A stretch of DNA of 64,000 bases, taken from contig CAVZQT010000001.1 of NCBI GenBank assembly GCA_963777435.1, forward strand, positions 186,001-250,000, written 5' to 3'. The notes under the pieces were generated by a model. That model saw only the letters and a list, made by a program, of their open reading frames with translations. It was not told the DNA's origin and did no database searches. Both the position numbers and the translations under genes were made by a program. This DNA comes from AP-15 sp963777435. GTDB taxonomy: Bacteria > Pseudomonadota > Alphaproteobacteria > ATCC43930 > CGMCC-115725. Below are positions 1 through 9,122 of the stretch, in pieces (position 1 is the first letter of the stretch; each line of letters begins with the position of its first letter).

Positions 1-570
1 CTGGGCGACGCCCCGGCGACGATGATCCGGCTGCCACTATCCTGGGGCGAGCATCTGTGGGATTTCCAGCATCCGCTCGATTTTCTCGGCACCGATGGCG
101 GCGGCGGCATCGGCTCGGGACCGGGCATGGCGGTCGGCGCGGCACTGGCGTTGCGGGACAGCGGCAGCGCCCGATTGCCGGTCGCGATCCTCGGCGACGG
201 CGATTTTCTGATGGGGGTCACGGCTCTGTGGACAGCGGTTCACAACGCGATCCCACTATTGGTCGTGATCGCCAACAACCGCTCGTTCTTCAATGACGAA
301 TTGCATCAGGAGCGGGTCGCCCGCGACCGCGGCCGACCGGTCGAAAATCGCTGGATCGGCCAGTCGATCCGCGACCCCGACATTGATCTCGCCACCCTGG
401 CGCGCGGCCAGGGCTGTGTCGGCATCGGCCCGGTCGAGGACCCAAAAAAGCTTGTCGCGGCGATAACCGAAGCGGTCGCCGCGGTGCGCGCTGGCAAGAT
501 CTGCGTCGTCGATGTCCGCGTCGCGGTCGGCTACGACCCCAGCGGCGCCGCCGGCATCATGCGCCGATAG
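1..570 (+). CDS. Thiamine pyrophosphate-dependent enzyme, C-terminal part (partial)
   Basis: The reading frame is open from the first base, so the 5' part lies outside the window. What is visible is the TPP-binding C-terminal domain of the acetolactate synthase / benzoylformate decarboxylase superfamily. It has a glycine-rich stretch (GTDGGGGIGSGPGMAVGAA) followed by the cofactor motif that starts GDGDFLMG and ends about 30 residues later in IANNRSFFNDE, where the Asp and Asn residues bind Mg2+ and the diphosphate. The substrate cannot be told: the N-terminal and middle domains are missing. The stop is 16 bp from the stop of the convergent reductase gene. The family assignment is safe, the reaction (decarboxylase, synthase or lyase) is open. 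Confidence 0.85.
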   Translation: MGDAPATMIRLPLSWGEHLWDFQHPLDFLGTDGGGGIGSGPGMAVGAALALRDSGSARLPVAILGDGDFLMGVTALWTAVHNAIPLLVVIANNRSFFNDELHQERVARDRGRPVENRWIGQSIRDPDIDLATLARGQGCVGIGPVEDPKKLVAAITEAVAAVRAGKICVVDVRVAVGYDPSGAAGIMRR

Positions 571-585
571 GTTGAGTCGCGCGGG

Positions 586-1572
586 TTAGATAGCGCCGTT
601 GGGTAGGACCAGCACCTTGCCGTGACGGCCGCCGCGCTGGGCGTGAGCGAGTGCGGCTTTGATGTCGTCGATCGGGTAGGCGGCGTCGATCGGCGCCTTT
701 AAGACGCCGTCGCGCAGTTTGGCGGCGAGATCGGCGTAGAGCGCCCGCACCTGCTCGCGGGTCCGCTTGGCGAGGCCGTCGCCGAGCATGAAGCTCTTGA
801 GGCTTATTCCTCGCCCCAACGCGGCACGGCTGATGACCGGGTCGGCGCCGCTCATCGAACCGTAAGTGACGACCACCCCATCATCGGCGACGCTGTCGGC
901 GATGCGCTTGCAGGCTTCGCCCGAAACCGCGTCGATGCCGAGCCGGATCGCAGCACCCCCCGCGGCTTGCCGCGCCCGCGCGGCCAGATCGGGCCCATCG
1001 GCTAACACGACGTCGGCGCCGAGCGCCTTTAGCTCATCCCCGACATCGTCGCGCCGCACGACATTGATCGTATGCACGCCTCTGGATTTGGCGATCACGA
1101 TCAGATGGCGGCCGACCGCCGAGTTGGCGACATTCTGGATCACCCAGTCGCCCGGCTTCAGCGCAACATGGTCTTCGAGCAGCAACTGCGCCGTCGCCGG
1201 GTTGATGCGCAGCATCGCCGCTTGCTTCAGATCAAGGCCCGCCGGCAATGGGATCGCATCTATGGCGGCGATGCGGCGGCGCTGGACCCAATTCTCGCGC
1301 TGCATGTTGATGACGAGGTCACCCGCCCGAATGTCGCCGACCCCGCTCCCGACGGCGGTGACGCGGCCGACGCATTCCGCCCCGGGTGTCGCCGGCAGCG
1401 GCGGATGCAGCCGATAATTGCCGCGGCAGAACGAGAGGTCGGCCGGATTGATCGGAAACGCCAGCACATCGAACACGACCTCGCCCTGGCCCGGAGCGCC
1501 GACGTCGGGCGCCTCGATGCAGCGGGCGACGTTTTCCGGTGTCCCGTAATCGGTGATTTCGACTTTTTTCAT
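586..1572 (-). CDS. MDR-family enoyl reductase-like oxidoreductase (MECR/ETR-like)
   Basis: A medium-chain dehydrogenase/reductase of about 328 residues. The GroES-like N-terminal domain holds NPADLSFCRGNY and TPGAECVGRV. The Rossmann part holds MLRINPATAQLLLEDH and VIQNVANSAVGRHLIVIA, which is the form found in 2-enoyl thioester reductases (mitochondrial MECR/Etr1 type) rather than zinc alcohol dehydrogenases; no Cys-rich structural zinc loop is present. The likely reaction is NADPH-dependent reduction of an enoyl thioester or quinone; the substrate is unknown. I start at the ATG at 1572 because GGGGAGG lies just upstream and the protein then begins MKKVEITDYG as in homologues. The frame is open further upstream, but that part reads like non-coding sequence. 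Confidence 0.8.
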   Translation of the reverse strand: MKKVEITDYGTPENVARCIEAPDVGAPGQGEVVFDVLAFPINPADLSFCRGNYRLHPPLPATPGAECVGRVTAVGSGVGDIRAGDLVINMQRENWVQRRRIAAIDAIPLPAGLDLKQAAMLRINPATAQLLLEDHVALKPGDWVIQNVANSAVGRHLIVIAKSRGVHTINVVRRDDVGDELKALGADVVLADGPDLAARARQAAGGAAIRLGIDAVSGEACKRIADSVADDGVVVTYGSMSGADPVISRAALGRGISLKSFMLGDGLAKRTREQVRALYADLAAKLRDGVLKAPIDAAYPIDDIKAALAHAQRGGRHGKVLVLPNGAI

Positions 1573-1754
1573 CTGCGCCTCCCCGCGGCGATGTGAGTTG
1601 CACCCAAAGGCTGAAGCCATTATGCCCGCAATCTTGGTCGCGTCCATGACTGGAACGAGGATTGAGGTCCGGCGCGTAAGAGATGCCGCCGTTGATCGGG
1701 GTGGACTTTCGGCCAGGCGAAAAAATATTGTCATTGTTTGTCGGCCAGAGAGCG

Positions 1755-2612
1755 ATGACGCAAATGATCGAGCCGCCCGAGACCCCCGATCCCGAGAGTT
1801 GCGAGCGGTTTTTGCGCGGGCTCGGGGCTGCCGACGGCCGCGTGCTGCCGATTGCCGAGGCGGCGCTGGCGCTGGCGTCATTCGAGCGCCGCCGCGTCGA
1901 CTTTTCGCGTTATCGCGAGCATCTGCAGTTGATCGCCCGCGACGTCGCCAATCACCCCGGCGCGGCTGGTGATCTTGCCGAGCGCGCCCGCGCGCTGAAC
2001 GAGATCATCTTGTTGAAGAATGGCTATTCGGGAGACGAGCTGACCTACGACGATCTCCAGAACGTCAATCTGATGCGCGTCATCGACCGCCGCAAAGGGC
2101 TGCCGGTGGTGCTCGGCATCCTGTTTATCGACGCCGCCCGGACCCAGGGGTGGGAGGCGGCCGGGCTCGCTTTTCCCGGCCATTTCCTTGTTCGGCTGTC
2201 GCAGCAAGCGGAGCGGCTGATTCTCGACCCGTTCCACAACGGGCAGATTTGCGGCGCCGCCGAATTGCGCGAATTGCTAAAGGCGGTGGTTGGCCCCGAG
2301 GCCGAGCTGACACCCGACTATTACGCTCCGGTCTCGGACCGGGACGTGTTGCTGCGGCTCCAGAACAATCTGAAATCGCGGCTGTTGCAACAGCAGCGCC
2401 ACGACGCCGCGGTCAAGATCGTCGAGACGATGCTGATGCTTGCCCCCGACCACATCGATTTGTGGCGCGAAGCGGGAATATTGCATCGCCAAATCGGGAA
2501 TATCCGCGCCGCCGCCAGCGCCTTCGAGCAATATATCGTGCGCGCCCCCGAGGGCATGGCGCGTCACCAGGGCGCCGCGATTTTGCAGCAGCTCCGAGCG
2601 CAATTGAACTGA
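1755..2612 (+). CDS. SirB1 family protein: transglutaminase-like domain plus TPR
   Basis: About 285 residues. The central part carries the SirB1/transglutaminase-like core (NLMRVIDRRKGLPVVLGILF, then AAGLAFPGHFLVRL), followed by a C-terminal tetratricopeptide region (residues about 200-280, with AVKIVETMLMLAPDHIDLW). Family members are cytosolic. The name comes from an old link with Salmonella invasion gene regulation, and the molecular function is not settled. The usual Cys of transglutaminases is absent in the segment seen, so catalysis is doubtful. The ATG at 1755 is preferred because homologues begin shortly before the region of conservation; in-frame starts at 1683 and 1764 are alternatives. 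Confidence 0.8.
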   Translation: MTQMIEPPETPDPESCERFLRGLGAADGRVLPIAEAALALASFERRRVDFSRYREHLQLIARDVANHPGAAGDLAERARALNEIILLKNGYSGDELTYDDLQNVNLMRVIDRRKGLPVVLGILFIDAARTQGWEAAGLAFPGHFLVRLSQQAERLILDPFHNGQICGAAELRELLKAVVGPEAELTPDYYAPVSDRDVLLRLQNNLKSRLLQQQRHDAAVKIVETMLMLAPDHIDLWREAGILHRQIGNIRAAASAFEQYIVRAPEGMARHQGAAILQQLRAQLN

Positions 2613-2631
2613 CCGCGCTCGCTCTCGTTGG

Positions 2632-3054
2632 ATGAGCGTCGAGATCGAATTTCCGTTCGAGTTTGTCGTCGAAGGGACACCGGTCTCGGCGCAGGCATCC
2701 CGACGGCAATCGATACGAGAGTGGCAGGCACGCATCATCGAAGCTAGCCGACGGGTACTTCCTGAAGGCCATTTCGCCACCGGAGGGCCGGTTAGCGTGA
2801 TGCTGTACTATTTTTCGCCGGCACCAATGCCGGGCGACATCGACAATATCGTGAAGCCGATCCTTGATGCGATGGCCCATCACATTTATCTCGATGATCA
2901 CCAAGTCAAGCGGTTGGTAGTTCAGAAATTCGAGCCAGAGCGCATCGTCAGCTTCTCGGCACCCACAGCGACATTGCTCCAAGCGCTGAATCGGCCGAGA
3001 CCGGCGCTCTACGTTCGATTATCGAATGATCCTCTTGAGGATTTCGCAGGATGA
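2632..3054 (+). CDS. RusA-family Holliday junction resolvase
   Basis: A 140-residue protein with the RusA fold signature: PGDIDNIVKPILDAM (residues 67-81) with the metal-binding acids Asp69, Asp71 and Asp79, Lys75, and a second acidic pair at LDD (87-89). RusA enzymes are homodimeric endonucleases that cut four-way DNA junctions symmetrically; most are carried by prophages. No other phage gene is nearby. The stop overlaps the start of the next gene by four bases (ATGA), so the two are very likely translationally coupled. Base composition of both genes is visibly less GC-rich than the flanks, which suggests transfer. The family is clear; its role outside a phage is inferred to depend on its partner. 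Confidence 0.85.
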   Translation: MSVEIEFPFEFVVEGTPVSAQASRRQSIREWQARIIEASRRVLPEGHFATGGPVSVMLYYFSPAPMPGDIDNIVKPILDAMAHHIYLDDHQVKRLVVQKFEPERIVSFSAPTATLLQALNRPRPALYVRLSNDPLEDFAG

Positions 3055-3707
3055 GTGCAACAGAGATCCGAGAGCAAGTTTTGCTCGAGAGCCTTCTACC
3101 GCGTTACGAGGCCGAGGGATTTACGGTTATCGTGCATCCGTCGTCGTCGGTTTTGCCCCCCTTTATGGGAAGATATCGTCCAGACGCTATTGCCTTGAGT
3201 CCCGGTAAAAAAATTGCCATTGAGGTAAAACGCGACTCTGATACCGCTAAGAACATAACAGGGCTTTCTGAGATATTCGCGCAGAACCCTGATTGGGAAC
3301 TGAGGATTTACTATCTTTCGAGCTCAACTGGTCAAAAGAGGATTAGCGAACCCACTCACCAATCGATTGAGCAGGCAATCAAAGAGATTTCGGAACTGAG
3401 CGACTCCGGGCACACTACGGCCGCAATCATGATGGCCTGGGCGACACTCGAAGCGATCGGCCGAAAGCTGCTCCCTGAAGAATTTTCGCGAGCTCAACCG
3501 GCCGATAGGCTCGTCGAGGTGCTCGCCACCAAGGGCTTGATTACACCGAGCGAAGCCGATTTGTTTAGGCGCGCGGGAAAGCTACGGAACGCGATAGCAC
3601 ATGGCGATCTCGATGCGCCGGTCAGCGGCGCACAGGTCGAGGAGTTGCCCGTACCGCTACGCGCACTCGCTGACTTGCTCCCGCGGGCCGAGATATCAAA
3701 TGGCTAG
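3051..3707 (+). CDS. Putative PD-(D/E)xK nuclease fused to a HEPN-like domain
   Basis: A 218-residue protein of two apparent domains. Residues about 1-95 resemble a restriction-endonuclease-like fold: an early acid (Glu13), RPDAIAL with Asp45 and, after a glycine turn, IAIEVK with Glu58 and Lys60, matching the spacing of a PD-(D/E)xK site. Residues about 105-205 are helical and end in the motif RNAIAH (Arg179 to His184), the Rx4H signature of HEPN ribonucleases and related domains. HEPN domains are common in toxins and anti-phage systems. The start codon overlaps the RusA stop. No experimentally known protein is recognised; the domain calls rest on motifs and predicted helices. Codon use is unlike neighbours, with many A/T-ending codons. 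Confidence 0.6.
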   Translation: MSATEIREQVLLESLLPRYEAEGFTVIVHPSSSVLPPFMGRYRPDAIALSPGKKIAIEVKRDSDTAKNITGLSEIFAQNPDWELRIYYLSSSTGQKRISEPTHQSIEQAIKEISELSDSGHTTAAIMMAWATLEAIGRKLLPEEFSRAQPADRLVEVLATKGLITPSEADLFRRAGKLRNAIAHGDLDAPVSGAQVEELPVPLRALADLLPRAEISNG

Positions 3708-3812
3708 CCGGCGGCCCCGGTTTCGTCCCGAGCACATTCCCCGGCGGGAACGCCAACTAAGGGTATAGGCGGCTGCCAGCAGATAAAACGCTGCCGCGGA
3801 AGGAGTGCAGCC

Positions 3813-4782
3813 ATGGGTCTCGTCGTCGCGATCCAGATGGACCCGATTGACACAATCAACATCGATGCCGATTTCGACCTTTGCCCTGGCACTCGAGGCC
3901 CAGGTCCGCGGCCACGCGCTGTTTCACTATCTGCCGGACGCGCTGACCCTGCGCGACGGTCGGCTCTATGCGCGCGGCCGGCCGCTAGAAGTCTTCCGCC
4001 GCAGCGGTGACCATCACCGCTTTGGTGCGTTCGAGGAGCTCGATCTGGCCGGCGTCGACGTCATTCTGATGCGCCAGGACCCGCCATTCGACATGGCGTA
4101 TATTACCGCGACCCATCTGCTCGAGTTGCTGCCGGAAGACGGACCGCTCGTGGTCAATGATCCTGCCGCGGTGCGCAACGCTCCCGAGAAATTGTTTGTG
4201 CTGCGTTTCAAGGAATTGATGCCGCCGACCCTGTTGACCCGCGACCGCGATGAAATTCGCGCGTTCTGGAGGGAGCACGGCGACATCATTCTCAAGCCGT
4301 TATTCGGCAATGGCGGCGCCGGAGTGTTTCGGCTGCGCCAAGGCGACGAGAACCTGACCGCCCTCCTCGAAATGTACGAGTTGATCCAGCGCGAGCCGGT
4401 CATGGTGCAGCGCTATCTGCCCGAGATCAGGCAGGGCGACAAGCGCATCATCCTTGTCGACGGCGAGCCCGTCGGCGGCGTGTTGCGGGTGCCGCCCGAG
4501 GGCGAGGCGCGCGCCAACCTTCATGTCGGCGGCCGCGCGGTCAAAACCGTGCTGACGGCGCGCGAGCGGGAAATCTGCGCCGCGATCGGGCCGACCTTGC
4601 GCGCGCAAGGGCTGGTCTTTGTGGGGATCGACGTGATCGGCGACTGGATGACCGAAATCAACGTCACCTCGCCAACCGGCATCCAGGAAATCGAGCGGCT
4701 CGACGGGGTCCCGATAGCGCCCAAGATTTGGGACGCGATCGAAACGCGGCTGGCCGAGCATACCGACCGCAGGCCATTGTAG
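3813..4782 (+). CDS. gshB: Glutathione synthetase (one apparent frameshift)
   Basis: ATP-grasp ligase that joins gamma-glutamylcysteine and glycine to give glutathione in the cytosol. The true N-terminus lies in the frame starting at 3813 (MGLVVAIQMDPIDTIN), which matches the family's IxMDPIxxIN start and has AAGGAG upstream. After residue 20 the homology moves to another frame at STFALALEAQVRGH and runs on to the stop. Removing one T of the TTT at 3872-3874 restores a single frame of about 322 residues, the normal family length. ATP-grasp features are seen in IILKPLFGNGGAGVFR, RYLPEIRQGDKRIILVDG and the terminal WMTEINVTSPTGIQEIE. The shift is probably a sequence error because the rest is perfectly kept. 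Confidence 0.88.
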
Positions 4783-4925
4783 TGGGCGCGCTGAAAGAGA
4801 AATTCTACTCAGCCGGCGACACGCTCCGGCGCGGCAGCCATGCCCCATGGGTTGCGGTCGGCCGCTGCTCCTGGTGCTCTGACGCCGTTCCCCTCGGTCA
4901 AGGCGTCGCTACTCGCGGCAAGGCT

Positions 4926-6489
4926 TCATGCCGGCACCGGAAAAGATTGGTTGGCTTCGTCTCGCCGGGCACTTGCCGCGTGACGGGCAGACCGATAAAT
5001 GTGCGGTACCAGTCCCCCGAGCACGAGAGCTAGCCCAGAGGGCATCGCAATTAGCAGAGCGAGGCGCAGCCCCTCAAGGCTGCCAGGCGAAAACGGCAAC
5101 GCATCAGGCATGTAGATCACCACCATCACCATGCCAAACGCCATTACCATGGCGCATCCGACCGCCTCGGCAAACGGCCACCAGAACGGCGGTTCGGCAT
5201 CATCGACCCAATCGTCGCAACATAAGGCAATCGCGGTGCACAGCAGAAAGCTTAGCGCGATAAGCGGTCTGTCCTGCTGATAGAGGCTGCTCAAAGCGTC
5301 CGCATCGTCCAAATGGAAAAACAAACAGATCGCAGCCGACGCGGCAGCGGCAGCGGCCCCGTTTACGGTGTAAGCGAAAAAGCGCGGAGGTTCGCCTGCC
5401 GAACGACGGAAGAAGGCGTAACGCTGCACCAGCCACACGGTTAACGCCACCGTCAGCAGCCGCACCGAAGTGACCTTGGCAGCCATTGCGATATCGTTGA
5501 CCTGGTGCGGCATTTTCATGATCGAGGCGAAAAATGGGATTGCCAGAACAAGGTAGGCAAACACGCCGAGAGCCAAAGCCGTGAGGCTATAAATCGGAAA
5601 TCGAGGAACACTGACGGATTCGGTAGCCAGAAATCCGGCTGCTCGGAGTTTACGGACAATCTCCTTTTCGCTCGAACTCGGAGCGCAGCACCGCGTGAGC
5701 GAGGTATCGCGCCAATGCAATGAATATTTCCCGGCAATCGCGGGCAAAGGTCTCTCGACGCTCTTCCATCAACTCCTCATACGCCGCTCGGTCAGTAAGC
5801 TCGTGCACGCGCTCGGCTAGCGTCAAAGAATTTGCCGAGCGGCGCAGAAATTCAGCCACCCTTCGGTCAATTTCGGTGAGTTCGGCATCGGTTTCGGCAA
5901 AGAACCGTGCATATCGAGGCTCTCCGGCGAGCCGGTGGATCCTATCGGAGAGCTTTGCCACGCGCGTCAATCGGTATTGCGAAAGCTCTAATCCTTCTCC
6001 GCGCCGTGCGCGAAAATGCCGTACGAGGTTGTCGCCAAAGTCGTCGCCAAACGCTTCTCGTAGTCGGGCAACGTCCTCGCTGCTGATCGCAAAACTGCTC
6101 GGCAGCATCGCTGCGGAACGGCGTTTGACCTCAGCTGGAATCTCGGCCCAGTCCAGAAAAACCGAAAGAAACCATTCGTCGAGCCGCTTCAGTAGCGGGA
6201 CCGAGGGGAGCAAAGTCGTCAGAGCCAATGTTGCAATGAGCGGCGCCGGCAGCGATGGGGTGTCACTTTTTCTCAGAAGGAGGCTACGCCACGGACCCGC
6301 GTTCAGCAAAACGGAAAGCACCACGAACAGCGCTAGCGCGCTTAGAACGTAGCCGGCGGCGCTCCACCAATACAGCGCCTGCCGGGTCGAAGAACGATTG
6401 CTTGGGGGCGTGTTAAACCGCCCCCAAGCATAGACAGCGATTAGTACTCCGCAAGCCAAATGGGTGAGGCTCGGCAAACCGGCTGCCAT
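4926..6489 (-). CDS. Large membrane protein of unknown function (one apparent frameshift)
   Basis: I read this as one protein of about 520 residues. The first part (6489 to about 5660) has three hydrophobic helices (near GVLIAVYAWG, YVLSALALFVVLSVLL and LIATLALTTLLPSVPLL), then a charged soluble stretch of about 170 residues rich in Arg and Glu. The second part has six more hydrophobic segments. The two are in different frames. Deleting one base near 5670 gives a smooth SEFSEKEIVRKLRAAGF junction, and no plausible start or ribosome site exists for the second part alone. No known domain is recognised. It stands divergent from the phosphatase gene, with about 200 bp between them. Base composition is somewhat lower in GC than the neighbours. 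Confidence 0.6.
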
Positions 6490-6696
6490 GACGTCCTCTC
6501 GATTCGCTTTCTCCTTAAGACTTGGCGAAAACCGCGTGCGCCGGTGTAAGCGAGTTCACATGCGCGTCAATTTTTGACGGCGATTGGAACTACGACTTAT
6601 CCAGAATGAATTCGGGTCTGCAATGACACCGGGCACAAATCTGCCACAAGCTTGTGGCAACCTGTTCCGTAGAACATAATTGGTGAAGGAGGACAG

Positions 6697-7300
6697 GTGA
6701 CAGAAGCTGCACCGACGCCGCTGAGGCTGACCATTTGCGGGCTCGAGGAATTGGCCGGGCATTGCGAGGCGCCCGGGGTCACACATGTGTTGTCGATCCT
6801 CGATCCTGGCTGGCCGGATCCGGACCCCATCCGCAACTTTGACCTCAATCGCCGGCTAAAACTGAATTTCCACGACGTCATCGAGCCGATGCCGGGTTGG
6901 ATCCCGCCGGAGCGCTGGGATGTCGAATTGCTGCTGGCGTTTGGCCGAAATCTGAGCGAAACCGCGCACGAAGCCGCCGAAGAACTCGAGCACAGCCCAT
7001 TTGCTGGTCCACTGCCATGCCGGAGTCTCGCGCTCGACCGCTTCCGCGATCCTGCTGTTGGCGCAGTGCGACCCCGCAAGGACGGCGCAGGACGTCGTGG
7101 GTCAGGTCATACGATTACGGCCGCGCGCCTGGCCCAATCTGCGCATCATCGAAATGGGCGATGCGCTGCTCGGCCGCAGCGGTGAGCTGGTTGCCTCGGT
7201 ATCGATGCTCTACCGGCTGGCGCTCGACCGCGAGCCCGGGCTGGCCGAGGCGATGATCAGCGCCGGCCGCGGTCGCGAGGTTGCCGCCGCCGGGCTCTGA
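6697..7300 (+). CDS. Tyrosine/dual-specificity-type protein phosphatase (one apparent frameshift)
   Basis: The catalytic signature HCHAGVSRSTA (the Cys-x5-Arg loop, with His before Cys) is plain, but lies in a different frame from the N-terminal 100 residues (LTICGLEELAGHC, VTHVLSILDPGWPDP). One extra C in the CCC at about 6996-6998 explains this; corrected, the protein is about 200 residues, typical for small bacterial enzymes of this class that resemble tyrosine phosphatases. Start is the GTG at 6697, with AAGGAGGA just upstream; this choice also fits the conserved beginning. Substrate unknown. Its 3' end overlaps the convergent DUF2272 gene by 91 bp. Confidence 0.75.
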
Positions 7301-8172
7301 GCAAGCCGGTCGGCGGGCGGCAACGCAGAAATCGCATTGCTCGGGGGCGGGGTCCCGTCGCGCCGATAGAGGACCTTCAGCACGACAAACCAGTGGTAAT
7401 AAGGATCGATCACGATCCCGTCCGGACCGGCGAGACGCCCGTCGGCAGCGATCGGCACGTATTTCATCGACACCGCGTTGTCGACATTGCCACCGATCAC
7501 CGACAGCTGGCCCGGCTTGATGCCGACGACGATGTCGCAATGAGCTGGAAAACGGGCGGCCGGCAATTGGTCGAAGGTGACCTTTCGCCCGCGCCATAGA
7601 CAGATCAGGTCGCCGATCTGCGGCGCATACGCCTCAACCCGCATTGCTTGCAAAGCGACGCCGGGCTGGTGGGTGGCAGCGGCATTTATGTACTCGGCAT
7701 GGTTCTCGGAATAAGGGAAGCTGGCGCCGGCGCCAGCCATCCGCATGACGTAGCCGATAAATGCCGCCGACCACGCATAGTAGCCGTCGCGACCGGCCGG
7801 GAATACTTGCCCGTTCTGGTCGTGGATGCCAGTCCAGCCGCTTTGCGGCCAACTCGGGTCGAGAGCGATCCACCAATAAAGCCCAACCCGCTGCCACAGA
7901 CCTTCTACGCGCTCCTCGTCCTCCGGGGGTTCAACATTTGGGTAGGCGATGGGTTGGCGAAAGGCGCGCCACTCGCCGAGCGCGATCTGCACCGCCGCTT
8001 CGCGCGAGAACTGTTGGTAGGGCCAGCGCGCAAAGGGCGGAATGTGGGCGGTGGTCGATGTCGCCCCAGTCGGTGTCGGACGCGGGGCAACCTGCTCGGG
8101 CGCCGCGGCGCAGCCCGCGAGGGTGAAGCCCGCGATTATCAAAATCGTCCGGAAGGCGGCCGCGTGCCGCAT
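7210..8172 (-). CDS. DUF2272 lipoprotein
   Basis: A 320-residue exported lipoprotein. A short signal peptide ends in the lipobox LAGC (Cys at about residue 20). The body is a DUF2272 domain: REAAVQIALGEWRAFR, YYAWSAAFIGYVMRMAG (the Cys/Ser-containing start of an NlpC/P60- or CHAP-like fold), FPYSENHAEYINAA, PQIGDLICLWRG and HCDIVVGI. The spacing of Trp-Ser, His-Cys-Asp and the later HWFVVL resembles papain-like amidase folds, but the usual nucleophile Cys is replaced by Ser in WSAAF, so catalysis is uncertain. The last 30 residues are rich in Pro, Ala and Ser and overlap the phosphatase gene on the other strand. Confidence 0.75.
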   Translation of the reverse strand: MRHAAAFRTILIIAGFTLAGCAAAPEQVAPRPTPTGATSTTAHIPPFARWPYQQFSREAAVQIALGEWRAFRQPIAYPNVEPPEDEERVEGLWQRVGLYWWIALDPSWPQSGWTGIHDQNGQVFPAGRDGYYAWSAAFIGYVMRMAGAGASFPYSENHAEYINAAATHQPGVALQAMRVEAYAPQIGDLICLWRGRKVTFDQLPAARFPAHCDIVVGIKPGQLSVIGGNVDNAVSMKYVPIAADGRLAGPDGIVIDPYYHWFVVLKVLYRRDGTPPPSNAISALPPADRLAQSPAAATSRPRPALIIASASPGSRSSASR

Positions 8173-8210
8173 ATGGCGCCTCGCTAATGTGCTGAGGAAG
8201 GTCGGATTAA

Positions 8211-9029
8211 CTACTGTGCGGGCGGGTCGCCGGCGTGATCGGTCTCGGTCGGGGGATCGAGCGGTGGGTGGGTGGTCTCACCCCCCGGTTCGCTAAAGGC
8301 TCCAGTGCCGGCGGCGCTGTGCGGCGGCATCGCCCGCCACAACGCGATCCCGCCGGTCAATCCATCAGTGTTGGGCACAATCGTCACGTCATGCGGCAGC
8401 TCGAAGGTAAGATCCTTCGCGTTGCCGCCGCCGATATATAGATGATCGAAACGCACGACGACCCGCAGGATGTCGATGACTTTGGCAACCCTTTTGTTCC
8501 AGGCTTTTTTGCCTTTCTTCCGACGGGCGGCATTACCGATATATTCATCGTAAGTCTTCCCGCCGCTGACCGGATGGTGAGCAAGTTCGAGATGGGGCAT
8601 GATCTCGCCATCGCGAAATATCGCCGTGCCGGCGCCCGTCCCCAGAGTGAGGACCATTTCGATGCCCTGGCCCGAGACCGCACCGAAACCCTGAACATCA
8701 GCGTCGTTGAGCACCCGAACAGGCTTACCCCAACGGTCGCTCAAGGCCTGCTGAAGGTCAAAACCGCCCAATGTCTCGCTTCCGAGATTGGGTGCGGTGA
8801 CCACGCGGCCATCGCGCACATAACCAGGAAAGCCGACCGAGACCCGGTCAAACTCGCCGAGCGGCGCTGTTGCTTTATCGATCGCCTGCATCAGAACGTC
8901 CGGAGCGATCGGCTTGGGCGGGGTCGGCACGCGCTCCCGGTCGCCGACGATCTGCCCGGCTTCGTCCAGCAGGACGGCCTTGATGCCGCTGCCGCCGATA
9001 TCGATCGCGAGGGTGCGCAGGTCGGTCAT
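8211..9029 (-). CDS. ROK-family sugar kinase (polyphosphate glucokinase-like)
   Basis: About 272 residues. The N-terminal LAIDIGGSGIKAVLLDEAG is the phosphate-binding loop of ROK/ASKHA kinases; VSVGFPGYVRDG, VLNDADVQGFG (with the catalytic Asp) and LTLGTGAGTAIF follow in order. The pattern and length match proteins annotated as polyphosphate glucokinases, which phosphorylate glucose with polyphosphate or ATP. The donor cannot be told from sequence. Start is the ATG at 9029, preceded by GGGGGA; an ATG 15 bp upstream lies in the same frame. The C-terminal 40 residues are low-complexity (Pro, Thr, Gly) and are not part of the fold. Confidence 0.8.
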   Translation of the reverse strand: MTDLRTLAIDIGGSGIKAVLLDEAGQIVGDRERVPTPPKPIAPDVLMQAIDKATAPLGEFDRVSVGFPGYVRDGRVVTAPNLGSETLGGFDLQQALSDRWGKPVRVLNDADVQGFGAVSGQGIEMVLTLGTGAGTAIFRDGEIMPHLELAHHPVSGGKTYDEYIGNAARRKKGKKAWNKRVAKVIDILRVVVRFDHLYIGGGNAKDLTFELPHDVTIVPNTDGLTGGIALWRAMPPHSAAGTGAFSEPGGETTHPPLDPPTETDHAGDPPAQ

Positions 9030-9122
9030 GGTCCCCCTTTGCAACAGCCCGTACGGCTGCCACTGGCGAGTAGACGATACCGCCGCGCCACGCCGGGCGC
9101 CAGAACAAGACCGCCCATCTGC

